The notes: a model not told the origin generated them from the sequence alone. A DNA stretch of 64,000 bases from Pyrenopolyporus hunteri (GCA_902806595.1 CADCXC010000005.1:930001-994000); one strand, 5' to 3'; counted from the first letter of the stretch, positions 34,267 to 46,395 are shown. Made by a program: numbers and translations.

Positions 34267-34736
34267 CTTGATTGGTATTGATAACCGAAATAACTGAAAG
34301 TGAAAGCTTTGCACGCCTAGAAGTTGATGGTATCTGTGGTCTTGGTTGGCAAATCACAGATGGAGGCGCGCCTTTGGGGATGCGATGCGAAAAATTTAGA
34401 AAGGTTAGTTGAAAGAGTCAAGGGCAAGGATCATTATGACCACACGTCCGCCGTCCAGCTAGAGTAGACGCTTTGGCCACAATTCTTTTCCCTTCTTACT
34501 ATTATGTAATACAACCAACTACAGTTAGCGTTCATGCACGGGCCATAAGCCGAAGCTTTCTTTTGCAGCCCGTGCATAAGGTACAGCCCCACAACCTTAC
34601 TTTAATTCTTATCAACATATCGATAAGGACTCGGCACAATAATTTCCTTCATTGCTTTTCAAGGGTCTCTCTTGAAGCACATTCAGCAGCTCGGACAATT
34701 AGTTCTCAAACATGCTCAATTGCATTCAGTTGCGCC
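34267..34736. promoter_or_regulatory. bidirectional promoter RPB6 / TFIIIA
   Basis: 470 bp between two divergent start codons. It contains a TATCGATA site (34618-34625) inside the inverted sequence CTTATCAACATATCGATAAG (34608-34627). The two genes both serve RNA polymerase III, so shared control is plausible. Confidence 0.6.
34618..34625. promoter_or_regulatory. TATCGATA site, RPB6/TFIIIA promoter
   Basis: An 8-bp palindrome, 112 bp before the TFIIIA start and about 350 bp before RPB6. It is the same core as the sites before NUC1, STE14, SEC63 and ARL2. Confidence 0.5.
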
Positions 34737-36414
34737 ATGAAGAGGAAGGCCACTGAAGAGCCTGAGGGCCCTGATGGCCCCGATGGCCCCGAAGCTAAGC
34801 AAAGTCGGACTGCAGACTTTGATGCTGCGCATGGTGAGTTGCTAATCTCGTCTACGCAATTTGGTATCTAATTGGGAGCTTTCTCTAGCAGACCTCGACT
34901 ATGAACCCGAAGTCGACGATGATGTCTCTGATGAAGAATCTCACTATGCCGGCACATTGTCTACGAATCCTGCCCGCGATACCCCGTTGACCCCTCTGTC
35001 CCCTGCGCGAAAATTCCCTTCCGACCTCAAGACGATCAAGTGTACATTCCCGGGCTGCGACAAGACATTCAACCGCCCGGCCCGTCTTGCCAGTCACCTA
35101 AGATCTCACAACAAGGAGCGACCTTACAAGTGTACATTTCCCAATTGTGACAGAGACTACATTGAAGAGAAACACCTAAGGCAGCACATCAAGGGCTCCC
35201 ACACCGGCGAGCGTGAATATGTCTGCGCCGAACCCGATTGCGGCAAGAGTTTCCTAACGGCCACACGCCTACGACGGCATCAAGCTGTTCATGAGGGCCA
35301 AGAGCGATTCCGATGCCGAGAGTTCCCTCCCTGCAACCAATCATTTCGCAAGCATCAAACTTTGCAACGCCATATCCGCTCCGAACACCTCCGCGTTGCA
35401 GCTTATATTTGCGATTATAATGGTGGTGGGCAAGGAACAGCCTGTAAGGCAGGATTTGATACCGCCGGAGCCCTAAGGCGCCACCAAGAACGAGAACACG
35501 GCGAAATCCGCTTCTGGTGTGACGAATGCAGCAATCAACAGGATAATGCCAATGGTGGCCAGCAGCAGAGAGTCGGGTTCACTACTATGGCTCTGTTACA
35601 GGCCCACATGAAACAAGATCACGTCAATTGCATGTTCTGTGGCATGCGATGTAAGGGCAGATCAGATCTCGAGCAGCATATCGACTCGGAACACTCGAAT
35701 CCGAACCCGAAGAGTCTTGTGGAACGAAAGACGATTGCTTGTACGTGGTCGGGTTGTACCAAGACGTTCACCAAGAAATCGAACCTGAACGTTCACATAC
35801 GAAGCGTCCACGAAGGCCTGCGTTTCGTCTGTGGGGAGGTCGATCTTACTGGCACAGATCTGGCAACCTGGCCCCAATCCGACGGTTGCGGAGAGGGTTT
35901 CGTTACGAAGGGCAATCTGGAGAAGCATATTCGCTATGTGCATTTGAAGCACGAACGACCCGAGCAGCCCCAAGCAGCCCCCAAGCCGAAGCAGCGTGAC
36001 ACACCGGATTTTCTAGAAGAGATTATAGGCGTGGGACAGAAGTCGAGACAGACACTTCCATGTACAATCGCTGGTTGTACTGCCAAGTTTAAGCACAAGG
36101 GCGAGCTCGAAGCACACCTTCAAAGTCAGCACATCATCGACCAAGCCCTCTTAGAAGAACAGGGATTAGTGAATGAGCCGGCGATAGCTCCGCCAGCACC
36201 GCAATCTCCTATGACGTTTGACGACATGATGAAAGGTATTGCTAATTTGGACGAGAACGGCGGCGCATTCTGGATTGGAGCCGATGCCAACGAAGGGGTT
36301 TCTAATGCGCAAGGACTTGATGAGGAATGGCGTCGCGATGAGGCCGCGATGAGACAGCTCATCGCACCTGATGAATTGGAGGGTCTCATTGATCCGGCGT
36401 TGCAGGACTGGTAG
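34737..36414 (+). CDS. transcription factor IIIA, ten C2H2 zinc fingers
   Basis: Two exons (34737-34833, 34892-36414) give 539 residues. After an acidic N-terminus come ten C2H2 fingers from Cys83 to His446. Examples are CTFPGCDKTFNRPARLASH, CTFPNCDRDYIEEKHLRQH, CAEPDCGKSFLTATRLRRH, CTWSGCTKTFTKKSNLNVH and, set apart by a linker, CTIAGCTAKFKHKGELEAH. Fingers 5, 6 and 9 have long Cys-to-Cys loops. This arrangement, TGER-type linkers and an isolated last finger, fits fungal TFIIIA, which binds the internal control region of 5S rRNA genes to recruit TFIIIC and Pol III and also binds 5S rRNA. The C-terminus is acidic. The intron acceptor is a tandem TAGCAG, so a one-residue (Ala) variant is possible. 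Confidence 0.9.
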
Positions 36415-36682
36415 TGACGGCCATGGAACATGATAGATAAAAGTTATGATACCCTTTGCTTTACGAACGAGGAACGAGGCCGATTTGGCGTTCTCTACGG
36501 CCATGAATCGGATAATACATCGATATTGGTGTCCCTCCCTATGTCGTGTATGATTATTTACTGCGTTCGTGAAGACCCGTCGTCCGACCCTTGAGGAAAT
36601 AATTAGCAACACTTCCTCGGCATAGATAATACACAGACGCATATTCGTTTATAGTCGAGACCGATTGTCCCTTATATTACCT

Positions 36683-36696
36683 GGTACCTAGGTACC
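36683..36696. repeat. spacer palindrome GGTACCTAGGTACC
   Basis: A perfect 14-bp palindrome, a copy of the dispersed spacer word. Confidence 0.75.
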
Positions 36697-36723
36697 TATG
36701 CATGTGATATCATAGGCATAGGT

Positions 36724-36731
36724 TATCGATA
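36724..36731. promoter_or_regulatory. TATCGATA site, STE14 promoter
   Basis: It sits inside GGTTATCGATAAC and is followed by GTAGATAACC, so a larger stem can form. It is about 405 bp before the STE14 start codon. Confidence 0.45.
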
Positions 36732-37135
36732 ACTGTAGATAACCCACCTTACTCTATCCCGGCTCCACTAAATCCAGAGGCCGCATGTTGTACCTGTCAC
36801 TTCAGACCTTGAGCCATTGCACGGTACACTAATAAAACGCGCGGCGCTTCTTTGCGCTCCATATAATGTACGTAGGAGCCATGGATTAGGTCTCCGACTA
36901 GATTGTCTTTGTCCTTGCTGCCGAACCAAGAGACTTCTGAAATCAAAAGGGGAAAAAGGACCACCCGAGAACACAATGGAGTCGCCGCCGGATAGGTAAG
37001 CTTGCTTTTTTGTATTAAAACAACGATTTCACCGTTTCAAGCGAACAGCACTAAGGCGCTACCCGCTGGATTTGCCTTCATCCCCGACGTCTCCCGTCAC
37101 CCTCAGTAGACGATCTCAGTTCCCAGCACGCCAAT

Positions 37136-38098
37136 ATGTCAAGTCCAACAGAGTCACCGACGCCGACACCGACGCCGACGCCCATCACCCCCGTCCTTAC
37201 CGGGTTGGCCCCCCTCCACGAGAACGACGAGGATGACGTGTCGTGGGCGACGGGGTTCAACACGCGCCGCCGCTCTCTGGCGAAGCTGGCCTCCATCAAC
37301 ACCCGCGCCAGCAACAGAAGTGCTGACCACCTGCTTCCGCTGCTTAGTCCCGTCGCACAGAGCGCCCAGACTTCCTCCGAGCGGGCGTACTTCCCGGGCC
37401 AGCCGAAGTCGCTCGAGGGCATCGCGCTCCGTTCGTTCTGCCTCGGCGCCGCGCTCGCCTTGTCCGTGGTCGCCATGGTCTCGATCCTCGTCTTCACGGA
37501 CTCCCCCCTGTGGCGCCTGCCCTTCTTTATCGCCGCCCTGTCGACGTTCCACTTCCTCGAGTTCTGGACCACCGCGAAGTACAATACGCCGGTTGCGGGC
37601 GTCGGCTCGTTCCTCTTGACGGCGAACTGGCCGGCCTACGCGATCGCGCACACGGCGGCGATGATGGAGTGCCTCCTTACCAAGCTGCTATTCCCGAATC
37701 GGTCGTGGGCGCCGCTCTATAGTGGCCATATCATCTTGCTGCTGGGATTCATCCTTGTGTTTGTAGGGCAATTCGTTCGCAGCGCGGCCATGGTCCAGGC
37801 CGGCCAGTCGTTTAACCATACCATCCAGCAGCGCAAGAAGGACTCTCACACTCTAGTTACCACGGGTCTCTATTCGTTACTGCGCCATCCTTCGTACTTT
37901 GGATTCTTCTACTGGAGCATAGGCACGCAGATGGTTTTGGGAAATCCCATCTGCTTCCTAGGCTATACGATCGTCTTATGGAGGTTCTTCTCTAGCAGAG
38001 TGAAACACGAGGAAGCGCTTCTCATCCGGTTCTTCGGGGAAGAATATGTCAATTATAAGAATAAGGTCGGGACACTGATGCCGTTTGTCGGAAACTAA
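37136..38098 (+). CDS. ste14: protein-S-isoprenylcysteine carboxyl methyltransferase STE14 (ICMT)
   Basis: A single exon encodes 320 residues. A Pro/Thr-rich, acidic N-terminus (about 1-100) precedes several membrane helices. The C-terminal catalytic region has HTLVTTGLYSLLRHPSYFGF (the RHPxYxG motif) and later VKHEEALLIRFFGEEYVNYK, both hallmarks of ICMT enzymes that bind S-adenosylmethionine. The enzyme methylates the prenylated C-terminal Cys of CAAX proteins such as Ras, Rho and mating pheromone in the ER membrane. The start ATG follows a compact leader. The N-terminal ~70 residues are longer than in the yeast enzyme and could be partly 5' UTR if a later Met were used. Confidence 0.95.
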   Translation: MSSPTESPTPTPTPTPITPVLTGLAPLHENDEDDVSWATGFNTRRRSLAKLASINTRASNRSADHLLPLLSPVAQSAQTSSERAYFPGQPKSLEGIALRSFCLGAALALSVVAMVSILVFTDSPLWRLPFFIAALSTFHFLEFWTTAKYNTPVAGVGSFLLTANWPAYAIAHTAAMMECLLTKLLFPNRSWAPLYSGHIILLLGFILVFVGQFVRSAAMVQAGQSFNHTIQQRKKDSHTLVTTGLYSLLRHPSYFGFFYWSIGTQMVLGNPICFLGYTIVLWRFFSSRVKHEEALLIRFFGEEYVNYKNKVGTLMPFVGN

Positions 38099-38977
38099 GG
38101 TACCTACTTTAGATTAGGCAGTCAACTGCGGGGATCGGATTGGTATTAGAGAATGGCGTTCGGGTTTGGTGCCTGCAGGCAGAACTATAATACCCCGACT
38201 TCACAAGCCTTTCTATGGATGAAGGCAATTGGACTCATGCTTACGGTGCTCTGACATGTGACGAGGGACGAGACCAGTTCTATAATGTTTCGTACTATGA
38301 CCATTAAAGTTACTCGAGGGTAGTGATACTTTAGGTAGTAAAACAAACGCATTGTTAATAAAAGAACAAAATGAACGTTAGGTATTGGTGAGACAAATGG
38401 AATGAGTAGTTGATCCAGCTCTCTATATTCGTCGCTTCTTCGCTCTACGTATTATACCGGTAGGAAGAATGCTGGTAGATAAATAGTGGAGGCTGACCTT
38501 GCCTCTCATCGATTCTAGGTACCTACGTAGGTACTGAGATATTACCTAACGTCGACTTAGCGATCGAGCAGCTTTAGTCAGGCACAATACATCGGTGCCC
38601 GGGGTACCTGGCAGGCCTAGCCCTGTATGCAGTAAAACGAACACGCCACATTCACAGAAGGTAGGCACTGATGCGGTTTATCGATAACGGCGGCAGGGGA
38701 CCCACCTGTACGTAGCTACTCGAAATTTAGAAGGCCACGATTCAAAGAAACTCGGGATACGCAATTCCTCTGACAATTCCTCTGGACAGCTTGCTTGACT
38801 GCGCGATTCTAAATTTAACCGAATCAGCTTTCAGCCCGAGCACAAGTCTCTCTCTCTCGACAATAACTTCGATAATAACCACACCGGATTTCACCAATAC
38901 AACGTATACATACTATCACTGCCTGAGGTTCTTTACGCCGCTGTCTCAAAGACCCTGTCGTAGGGCTCGTCTGCACC
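38099..38977. other. spacer with SEC63 promoter
   Basis: Contains a CTAGGTACCTACGTAGGTAC palindrome near 38516-38536 and a TATCGATA site at 38679-38686. No gene seen. Confidence 0.6.
38679..38686. promoter_or_regulatory. TATCGATA site, SEC63 promoter
   Basis: Palindrome in GGTTTATCGATAACGG, 292 bp before the SEC63 start codon. Confidence 0.45.
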
Positions 38978-41203
38978 ATGAGTTCAGAGTATTCTTACGA
39001 CGAACAGGGTCAATTCTACCCTTTCTTCATCTTCACTCTGACCTCTATCGTCACCCTTCCTCTTACATACAGCCTCCTCTCGCCGAGCAAAGACGCCGCC
39101 GCCCTCGCACCACGAACCAAGACGTCCTACCAACCCGAACATGCGGACCTCATACAATCGCTGCGTGCTGCGCAAAAGCGAAAGCAGCGCAAGATCAAGC
39201 GCGCCATCGCCGTAGTGCTGGGATGGGCCATGATGGCCGGCATGCTATACCTTATCATCACCACCCAACGGACCACGGCCAAGATATGGAACCCCTACGA
39301 CATCCTAGGTATCTCTGAGGTAAGCCTTGCGAATTGCGCATCTCTCCCTCCCTTCTTTCTTACTTCTCATTTCTCTTGCTAACATAACCCCACCTAGTCC
39401 GCAACGGAGAAGCAGATCAAATCCCATTACAGGAAGCTCGGCCTCAAGTACCACCCGGACAAGGCCAAGCCAGATCCGGCCAAGAACGAGACCGCCGAGT
39501 CGCTGAGCGACAAATGGGTTGATCTTACGAAGGCCTACCAAGCGCTGACGGACGAGGATGTCCGCAACAATTACCTCCAATACGGGCATCCCGACGGCAA
39601 GCAGAGTTACAGCATCGGAATTGCCCTCCCTAAGTTCATCGTATCCGACGGGAACGGTAAGTACGTCGTGCTCGTATACGCCCTGCTCCTGGGGGTTTTG
39701 CTACCTTACTACGTCGGGTCTTGGTGGTACGGCACACAACGTATTACTAAGGAGGGAGTCCTCGTCGAGAGCGCCAACAATCTGTTCCGGGAGTACTCCG
39801 AGACTATGGATGAAGGAGATCTCGTGACCGCTCTCAGCGCCGGCAAGGAGTTCCGGGATGCGCTTAAGGGAGACAAGGCCGAGTCCGGTCTCGCAAAGAT
39901 CGAATCGAGGGTATTAGCGGAAGGGCAAATCACCCCCTACGCTGGCGGATTGTCGGCCAAGGACAAGGAGAAGCTAGAGGACCTCGAAAGCGGCGTAAGG
40001 AGAAAGGTTCTGGCTCTTCTCTGGGCGTACCTCGGTCGTGTGGAACTCGACGACCCGGCCCTAAACAGCGCGAAGTACATGGTTGCACCGATCGCGCAGA
40101 GTCTCTGCGGTTCCTTCAGGGCGATTGCGCTTGCGTATGGCAATGTGGGCCCTATTCTATCCTCGTTCTACGTCAGCCAGCGACTCATCCAAGCCATCCC
40201 CCCCAAGGCCTCTCCGCTCTTCCAGCTTCCCCACTTCACGCCAGCGGTCGTAAAGGGAGTCGAGGGTGATTCGAAGACTCATTTGACCGTTCAGGAATTC
40301 ATGGACCAACCCGATTCGGAACGCAGAAGCGCTACGGTTGGAAAGGGGCTTCTAACCGAAGAGCAGTATAAGACGGCCGTCGGTGTCGCGCAGCAACTCC
40401 CATACCTCAGAATCGCGAAAGCATTCTTCAAAGTTGCCGGCGAACGCTTCATCATCCCGTCGTCCTTGGTTACTCTGGTTGTGAAAGGCCGATTCATCCC
40501 ACCCGGGAGCGAGAATATCCCCCAGATCGACGAACTTGACCTAGAGGACGTCGACCCCCCCGAGGATGACCTGGACGCACTCATGGGACGCAAGAAGACG
40601 GTGAAGGGCGCAGATGGGAAACTCGTAGTATCGAAGGAAGAGACCAAGCCTGTATCACCGCCGATCGCCTATGCCCCTTACTATCCTCGTGATCATTCGC
40701 CGCGATGGCACGTCTTCCTCTCGGACAGCAAACAGGGCAAGATGGCCGTCCAGCCTTTCCCCTTCACTACATTTGACATGCCTATATTTACGGATGATGG
40801 GAAGCCGACATACCACATGCAGACTTTGAAGGCGCAATTCGCTGCACCACCCCAACCCGGCGTCTACACCTTCGTTATGCACGTTGTCTGCGACAGCTAC
40901 GTCGGATTCGACACCAAGCTGGAGGTGAGCCTCCACGTCGAGGATGCCAGCAAGGCCGCGGTCACTGCGGAGGATGAGATCAGCGAGCCGGACGAGGGTG
41001 AGTTTTCTAGTCCCTACGGTTTAAATTTAACCCATTCTAACGTCAGTGTAGATTCTCTGGCCGGCCAAATGAATGCGCTCAAGGGCGGTAGCGCCGGGAA
41101 GCCCACGAGGCGGAGAGACGACGACTCAGATGACGAGAGCGGTACCGAGGAGGAAGACGACGACACTAGTGAGACGAACACCGACACCGAGCCCGAGTCG
41201 TAG
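38978..41203 (+). CDS. sec63: SEC63, ER translocon J-protein
   Basis: Three exons (38978-39319, 39398-40997, 41052-41203) give 697 residues. Membrane helices lie near residues 16-35 and 75-95 and after the J domain (YVVLVYALLLGVLLPYYVGS). The J domain has IWNPYDILGISE then HYRKLGLKYHPDKAKP (HPD at 133-135), facing the ER lumen. Two Sec63/Brl parts follow, and the C-terminus is acidic (DDDSDDESGTEEEDDD). SEC63 recruits the Hsp70 Kar2 to the Sec61 channel for post-translational import. The second intron (40998-41051, 54 nt) is stop-free and a multiple of three, so an unspliced reading stays open. I splice it because it has GTGAGT, TCTAAC and TGTAG signals and joins DEPDEG-type text to DSLAGQMNALKGG. 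Confidence 0.95.
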
Positions 41204-42306
41204 GATACCAATCCCCCCGCGGTATATGTCCCTTACCGGGAGTTTAATTAATGAAGCGTATTTTGGCCTGATCTGATTACGATGCTTTGATTTTCTTGGC
41301 AGCGACATCCTCGACCCGCCGCCTGGAGTATTGGCTTCGCACCGAATCTGTAGAAGATCGTGGTACACGTGTATAGTAAAGTCTGTGATTCCGCGGGAAA
41401 TAAAAGAGTGTGCGCTTGTCGCAGCAGTACCGGCAGAAGCGTAGGATTGGCGTCGCGGCGTTGGGAGGAAGGGATCCGTCTGCGATGAGGGCGGCTAGAC
41501 TAGGTGTTTGACACCTAAGCTAGAGCAAGTTCACACGTGCCACGCGGATCATACAATGTTGTAAAGTTCTAAATTCGATGTTCATATAACATTGATGACT
41601 GCCCATTCGCGGAATTGGTGATGTTACGTTTGACCCTCGGCTGTCTTTTCTACCTGTGCTAAGGAAGGGGGGTAAGTGTTGAAGGTGTGAGGAGCTATTA
41701 GGACTTAATATCTATCCTAATTCACCCATAGTCGTTCGTAGGATATCTTCACGGGATAGGGAGGCCCTAGATAGGCATGTTAACTTGAGGCAAATTCTTC
41801 GGGATATATCTTCCCAAGACTATGGTCTCGAGGTATCTACACGCTCTAGTACGAGAATTATATCCAAACGCTCGTGTCCCGTAAAACCATAAGTCTCTTA
41901 ATGGGCCAGCCATCCCCTATTTCGCTATTTCCCCCTACTACCTGGGATGTGCTAGTCACCTCACAGCAAACTTCGTATATAGTGCTTCCCGAAAATAGGT
42001 AATTTATTTGTATGCGTCTCTCCCTAGCCTTTGTACCATGGAAATATAGATATACAGATAACAAGCAGGGGACCCTTTAGGTGTCCATCCACCTAGGTAG
42101 ATACTCAGGTCTCCCTAAGCTTGACTAAGACTCGACCTCACCACCAACCCTCCTTCGCACGAGGTATGGGGTCTGTGAGACTTATAATATACAATAGAGC
42201 GCCTCTTCTCCCTTCGCTATCTCCGTATCACTACCTACTTAATTCCTTGAGTGGGTATTCTACTTCACCTCCCCTCTCCTCCCGCCAACACACACGCACC
42301 TCCCCA
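41204..42306. other. convergent spacer
   Basis: 3' flanks of SEC63 and the DENN-like gene, AT-rich, with an ACCTAGGTAGA word near 42090. No gene seen. Confidence 0.6.
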
Positions 42307-44375
42307 CTAACAAACCCTCACACCACAAACCTCGACCCCCTTCCCCTCGACCCGGGCCCTACGGCCGAAATACGCCTCGGCCAGCCTAGCCACGAACTCG
42401 GCGTCCGCCGCGCTCCACACGTCGAGCCCCATGCGCGCCACATCCTCGCTCCCGACGCGGATCCCGCGGCCGTCCGTATCTCTCGGGGGTATATCGTCGC
42501 CCAACAGCGCAGCCGCATCGTCGTCCTCCTCATCGCCACCATCATCATCATCATCCTCAGCGTTATCGCCAATCACATCGTCGTCGTCGTCCTCATCGCC
42601 AGACCCCTCGATCACATCCGCCAGGGCCCTAAAGATCTGCATCGTAAGCCGGTGGAAATACGCGATCAGCGCGAGCTCCACGCGCGCCTCGTCGTTCTGC
42701 CCCGCGCCCACGCTCAAACTCCGATCTACGCCCCTCGGAGCCAACGACGCGATGGACGCGGACAGCGGGGCCTCCATGCGCGGCTGCACGGCCACTCCCC
42801 CCGCCCCTCCGCCGGACGAAGACGGGCGCGAGGAGAAGGAGGCGGTGGGGGACGCGGCGGCGGCGGCGAAGACGCCCAGGTCGGCGAGCAGCTCGGCGTC
42901 GCGGGCCGACTCCTCGGCCTGCTCGGCGCGCGCCTGCTCGCCGGCCGACGCCCACCACATGAAGCCGTTGTACGCGAGCGCCGTCCAGCTCAGCGGCTCC
43001 GCGACCTCCTTCTCGTCGGACTCGTCGAGGAACGGGTCGTCGGTGGCAGACGCCGCAGTAGCAGCGTCTCGCGGAGTAGTGGTGGTGGTGAAGGTGGGGG
43101 AGGACGAGGAAGCGGCGCCGGGGCTGGCGGGCAGCAGGCGCGCGAGGCCGGCTTTCAGGGACCGGAAGCGCCGCAGGTCGCGCTGCGTGGCGCGGACGGG
43201 CGCGCTGCGCGGGCCCTCGATCTTGGGCCACGCGCGGCGCTTCGCGTTGGACGAGTGGGGCGGGGGCAGGCTGACGAGCACGTCCCAGAGGGTGTCTTTC
43301 TTGGCGAGGATGCTGTCGGTCGTGCATGCTATCCATCCCGTCCCCGCCTCGCGGTTTGCGTCCGACGGTTCGTCGGCGGTGGTGGTGGTGGTGGTGTTGC
43401 TGCGTCTGGGCTTGGCGTCGTCGACGAGGAAGGGGATGTCGTGCACGCCGATGCAGAACAGCGGCCGGAGGCGGTGGGGAGGGGAGCTGCTGGATAGGAG
43501 GTCGAATGTCGGTTGCGGAATGTTGGATAGGATAGAGATATCGTAGACTAGGGGTTTGTTATGAGCAAGGTGTTGCGGTTAATTTAGAGATATAAAGATC
43601 ACGGGCTGTACTGACCGAAATTGCAAGCTTCTTGAACGGGTGCGTGACATGATATTAGAATACGCTTGCGCAGCAATGCGGCACGGTATATTGGAAATAT
43701 CAACGGTCCGAATGTGTCTAGGAGCTTCGTCAAGCTCCAGGCCGGATGAAAGGGAGACAGCCGATGGCCAGGCGGTAGCAAAGCTGCTCCGTCAGAGGCC
43801 GAACGATTCCTAAAGTGGCCTTGGGGCGGCTTCAGCGGGGACTGAAGGGCGATGGACGGCGTCGCGATAGATTCGGCGGGGGCGGCGGGTTCTTCCTTAG
43901 CCTGGTTCTTTTGCCAGTACTCCTCCAATGGGCCCATGTCTTTGCTATTCGTGACGAGTGACGCGGCCATCTTCTTCAGATTCTCGGCATGCCTCCAAGC
44001 CCTTCCCAGGCGGCCGTAGCTCAGGGGCACCAGCACGCCGACGGCCAGCATCCGGGCGTTGCGGGCCTCGGTGTCCTCGACGGGCGCGTTGACGAATGCG
44101 CTGAGGCCCGCGAATCCATCGTGGACGAAGTATATCAGGTCTTCCGACACCGTGTGAAGCCCCGACGGCAGGGACTTGTACTCAACGACGCCCTCGAGCT
44201 CGACTCCCGGTTTGGCCGCCTTCCAGGAGATGGTGTAGCCGGCCTTGACGTCGAAGTCGATCAGGAACAGGGCGAATATGGGAGGTAAGTCGGGCAGCGT
44301 CGCCGTCGCTGCGACGTTCGGGGTGGAAGGGAGACGGACTTGCAGCTCCGGCTGGCCGCGGCGGGATGCCGCCAT
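42307..44375 (-). CDS. DENN-family protein with DUF4484 (LCHN/DENND11-like)
   Basis: Two exons (43616-44375, 42307-43547) give 666 residues. The start PPIFALFLIDFDVKAGYTISWK is a longin-like first strand of the DENN fold. It continues with LPSGLHTVSEDLIYFVHDG, MLAVGVLVPLSYGRLGRAW and, before the intron, SLTKLLDTFGPLIFPIYRAALLRKRILI. After the intron comes VYDISILSNIP and LFCIGVHDIPFL. The C-terminal third is Ala/Ser-rich low complexity with short acidic runs and very GC-rich codons, producing long shadow frames on the other strand. DENN proteins usually act as Rab exchange factors in membrane traffic; for this subfamily the partner is unknown. The junction ACNF-VYDIS keeps frame (phase 1). 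Confidence 0.82.
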
Positions 44376-45449
44376 AGTTCACGGCGGGCTGGCCCCTTGC
44401 GAGAACTATCGTGAATCGCAGTGGGTTTACGTCTGGGACATGTATTGGGAATGTTAGGCGGCGATGCGTAATTGGGCGTGGATGTTGGTTGGTATAATGT
44501 GAGACCGTTGTCGTTGCGCTGGTTGGCGAGTCTAGGTACAAGTATGTTGCGTGTAACGCCTGGGCCGTTATTGGGCTCAGGTACCTAGAGATAGCTGGGT
44601 TGATACCCGGATGACGCTACGCAAGATCCCTGCAGGTGTCCTAATAGCTACATGTAGCACCCGCAACCGTCGTAGCTGGGCACCTAGTATAGTGGGGGAC
44701 GCGTCGTACGACCAGCTCCGCATAGAAAGAATAGGCTGTTACCAAGACGTACGATAGGGGAGCGTGGGGGGTAATAAATTGGTGTAACTGTACCACACAA
44801 TACATACCGAGCACGTGATTATGCTGGTACCAATTCATCTACTAAGAGAGCACTATGCGTAACTTTTGTAACTCCTTGTAACAACTCAACTCCTTCAGGA
44901 TACGGACTTCAAAACTTCAAGTTAATTAAATCAGATATCTATCGGCTCAGGAGCACATTGGCCTTACCGCTAAGGTTACCGACTATAAATCTATAGTTCT
45001 ACCTATTTGCCCGTTCCTTGCGCTGGCTAGCCAAGTCCCGAAACCCACAAACCGTCGCCTAAGTTCGGCGGGGGACGACGCACTCATGACATCAGCATTT
45101 CCGTCGAATACGCTTGATGCACTGCCGTCGACTTGACAATAATGTAACTCGGCGAGTAAATCTCATGTAGATATAGGGATGGCCCGCAGCAATGGCTAGG
45201 TAATATCGACGTATACTTTGACCGTACCATCTTTGTAGTCTTCGTGCTCTCGTCGCTTCGGCTGTCGTATTAACGTATAAATATCGGCGGTATCCATCGG
45301 CGGTATCCAAAGAGCTACCGTCACTTATACGAGATTCAGCAAAGCCAGCGCCGGTGTTTGAGGAGTGTGCAATTCTATTTTTCTCGAGTTAGATTTACAT
45401 TACCATTTGCTCAGCAGCTATTCTACCCCCGTAAAATTCATATACCACC
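44376..45449. other. divergent spacer
   Basis: Promoters of the DENN-like gene and the oil-body-associated protein. A GGTACCTAGAG word occurs near 44580. No gene seen. Confidence 0.6.
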
Positions 45450-46190
45450 ATGACAACGAATCCAAACGTCCCCGGGGGCCCTGTCTCAACGGAGGACAAG
45501 GTCCTCGAGACCGGCGCGTCCATGATACAGGATTTCCAGCCGGTGAAGCAGCTATGCGCTCACCTGAACGCTTTCCACACGTACGCCGACGAGCCGGGGC
45601 GCTACGTCGAAGCCAACCACTACTGCGCCCACCTAACCGCAGGTAGACCATCTCCTCCCTTCAGCATCATACTATACTCTCACGCATATTTCCTGTTCTA
45701 ACACCCCTCAGATGTCCGGCAATGTATCCTGTACGATAGTCCCGGGCCCAACGCCCGACTCATCGGGATCGAGTACATGATCACGCCCAAGCTGTACGAG
45801 ACACTACCCCCAGAAGAGCGCAAGCTCTGGCACTCGCACGTGTACGAGGTGAAATCGGGGATGCTCATCATGCCGGGGCCGATCGCGCCGGGGGCCCAGC
45901 AGGCGTGGGAAGCGGCGGAGACGCAGGAGATGAAGCACGTGGTGGGGCTGTACGGCAAGGTGTACCACCTGTGGCAGACGGACCGCGGCGACGCGCTCCC
46001 GCTCGGCGAGCCCAAGCTCATGACCAGCTTCACCGCCGACGGCCAGTTCGACTTCGAGAAGGCGGTGGGCGACCGCGACGCCAGGTTCGGCGCGGACTGG
46101 AGGCGCAAGAAGGAGTTGAGGAGGGATATCGAGGAGCCGAGGATTCACCCGGATGCGGATTATGCGTGGAAGAGGCGCAATTCTCTATAG
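45450..46190 (+). CDS. oil-body-associated protein (DUF1264)
   Basis: Two exons (45450-45642, 45712-46190) give 223 residues. Family text is clear: PVKQLCAHLNAFHTYADEPGR, EANHYCAHLTADVRQCILYD, LIGIEYMITPKLYETLPPEE and LWHSHVYEVKSGMLIMPGPI, ending near GEPKLMTSFTADGQ. Plant members (OBAP1) sit on lipid droplets and affect droplet size; the fungal role is unproven but lipid-droplet or stress-related association is likely. The intron (45643-45711) has GTAGAC, a TTCTAAC branch site and CTCAG. It is head to head with the DENN-like gene and tail to tail with the M28 gene. Confidence 0.92.
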
Positions 46191-46395
46191 ATGGTAGGAT
46201 GGGGAGAAGGGGGGAAGGATTTATGTTGATAAGGAGTGGCTTATATTTAGGGAGCACACTGGGCGCCGGGAAAGCCAAACTTAGGGTTGATTAGTGTCTA
46301 TGTAAGTCTTCTAATTAACAATTCTCATCATCGGCCATCTCCTGAGTGACATTATAGTAGGGATATAGACGGATTACGAAGCTAACGTGGCCAGC
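46191..46395. other. short convergent spacer
   Basis: 205 bp between two convergent genes. No features seen. Confidence 0.6.

Larger units (their letters stand above)
36415..37135. other. spacer with STE14 promoter
   Basis: Contains a spacer palindrome at 36683-36696 and a TATCGATA site at 36724-36731. No gene seen. Confidence 0.6.

Noticed and set aside
42121..43546. 458- and 371-codon open frames on the plus strand
   Set aside because: Antisense shadows of the DENN-like gene's GC-rich low-complexity exon.
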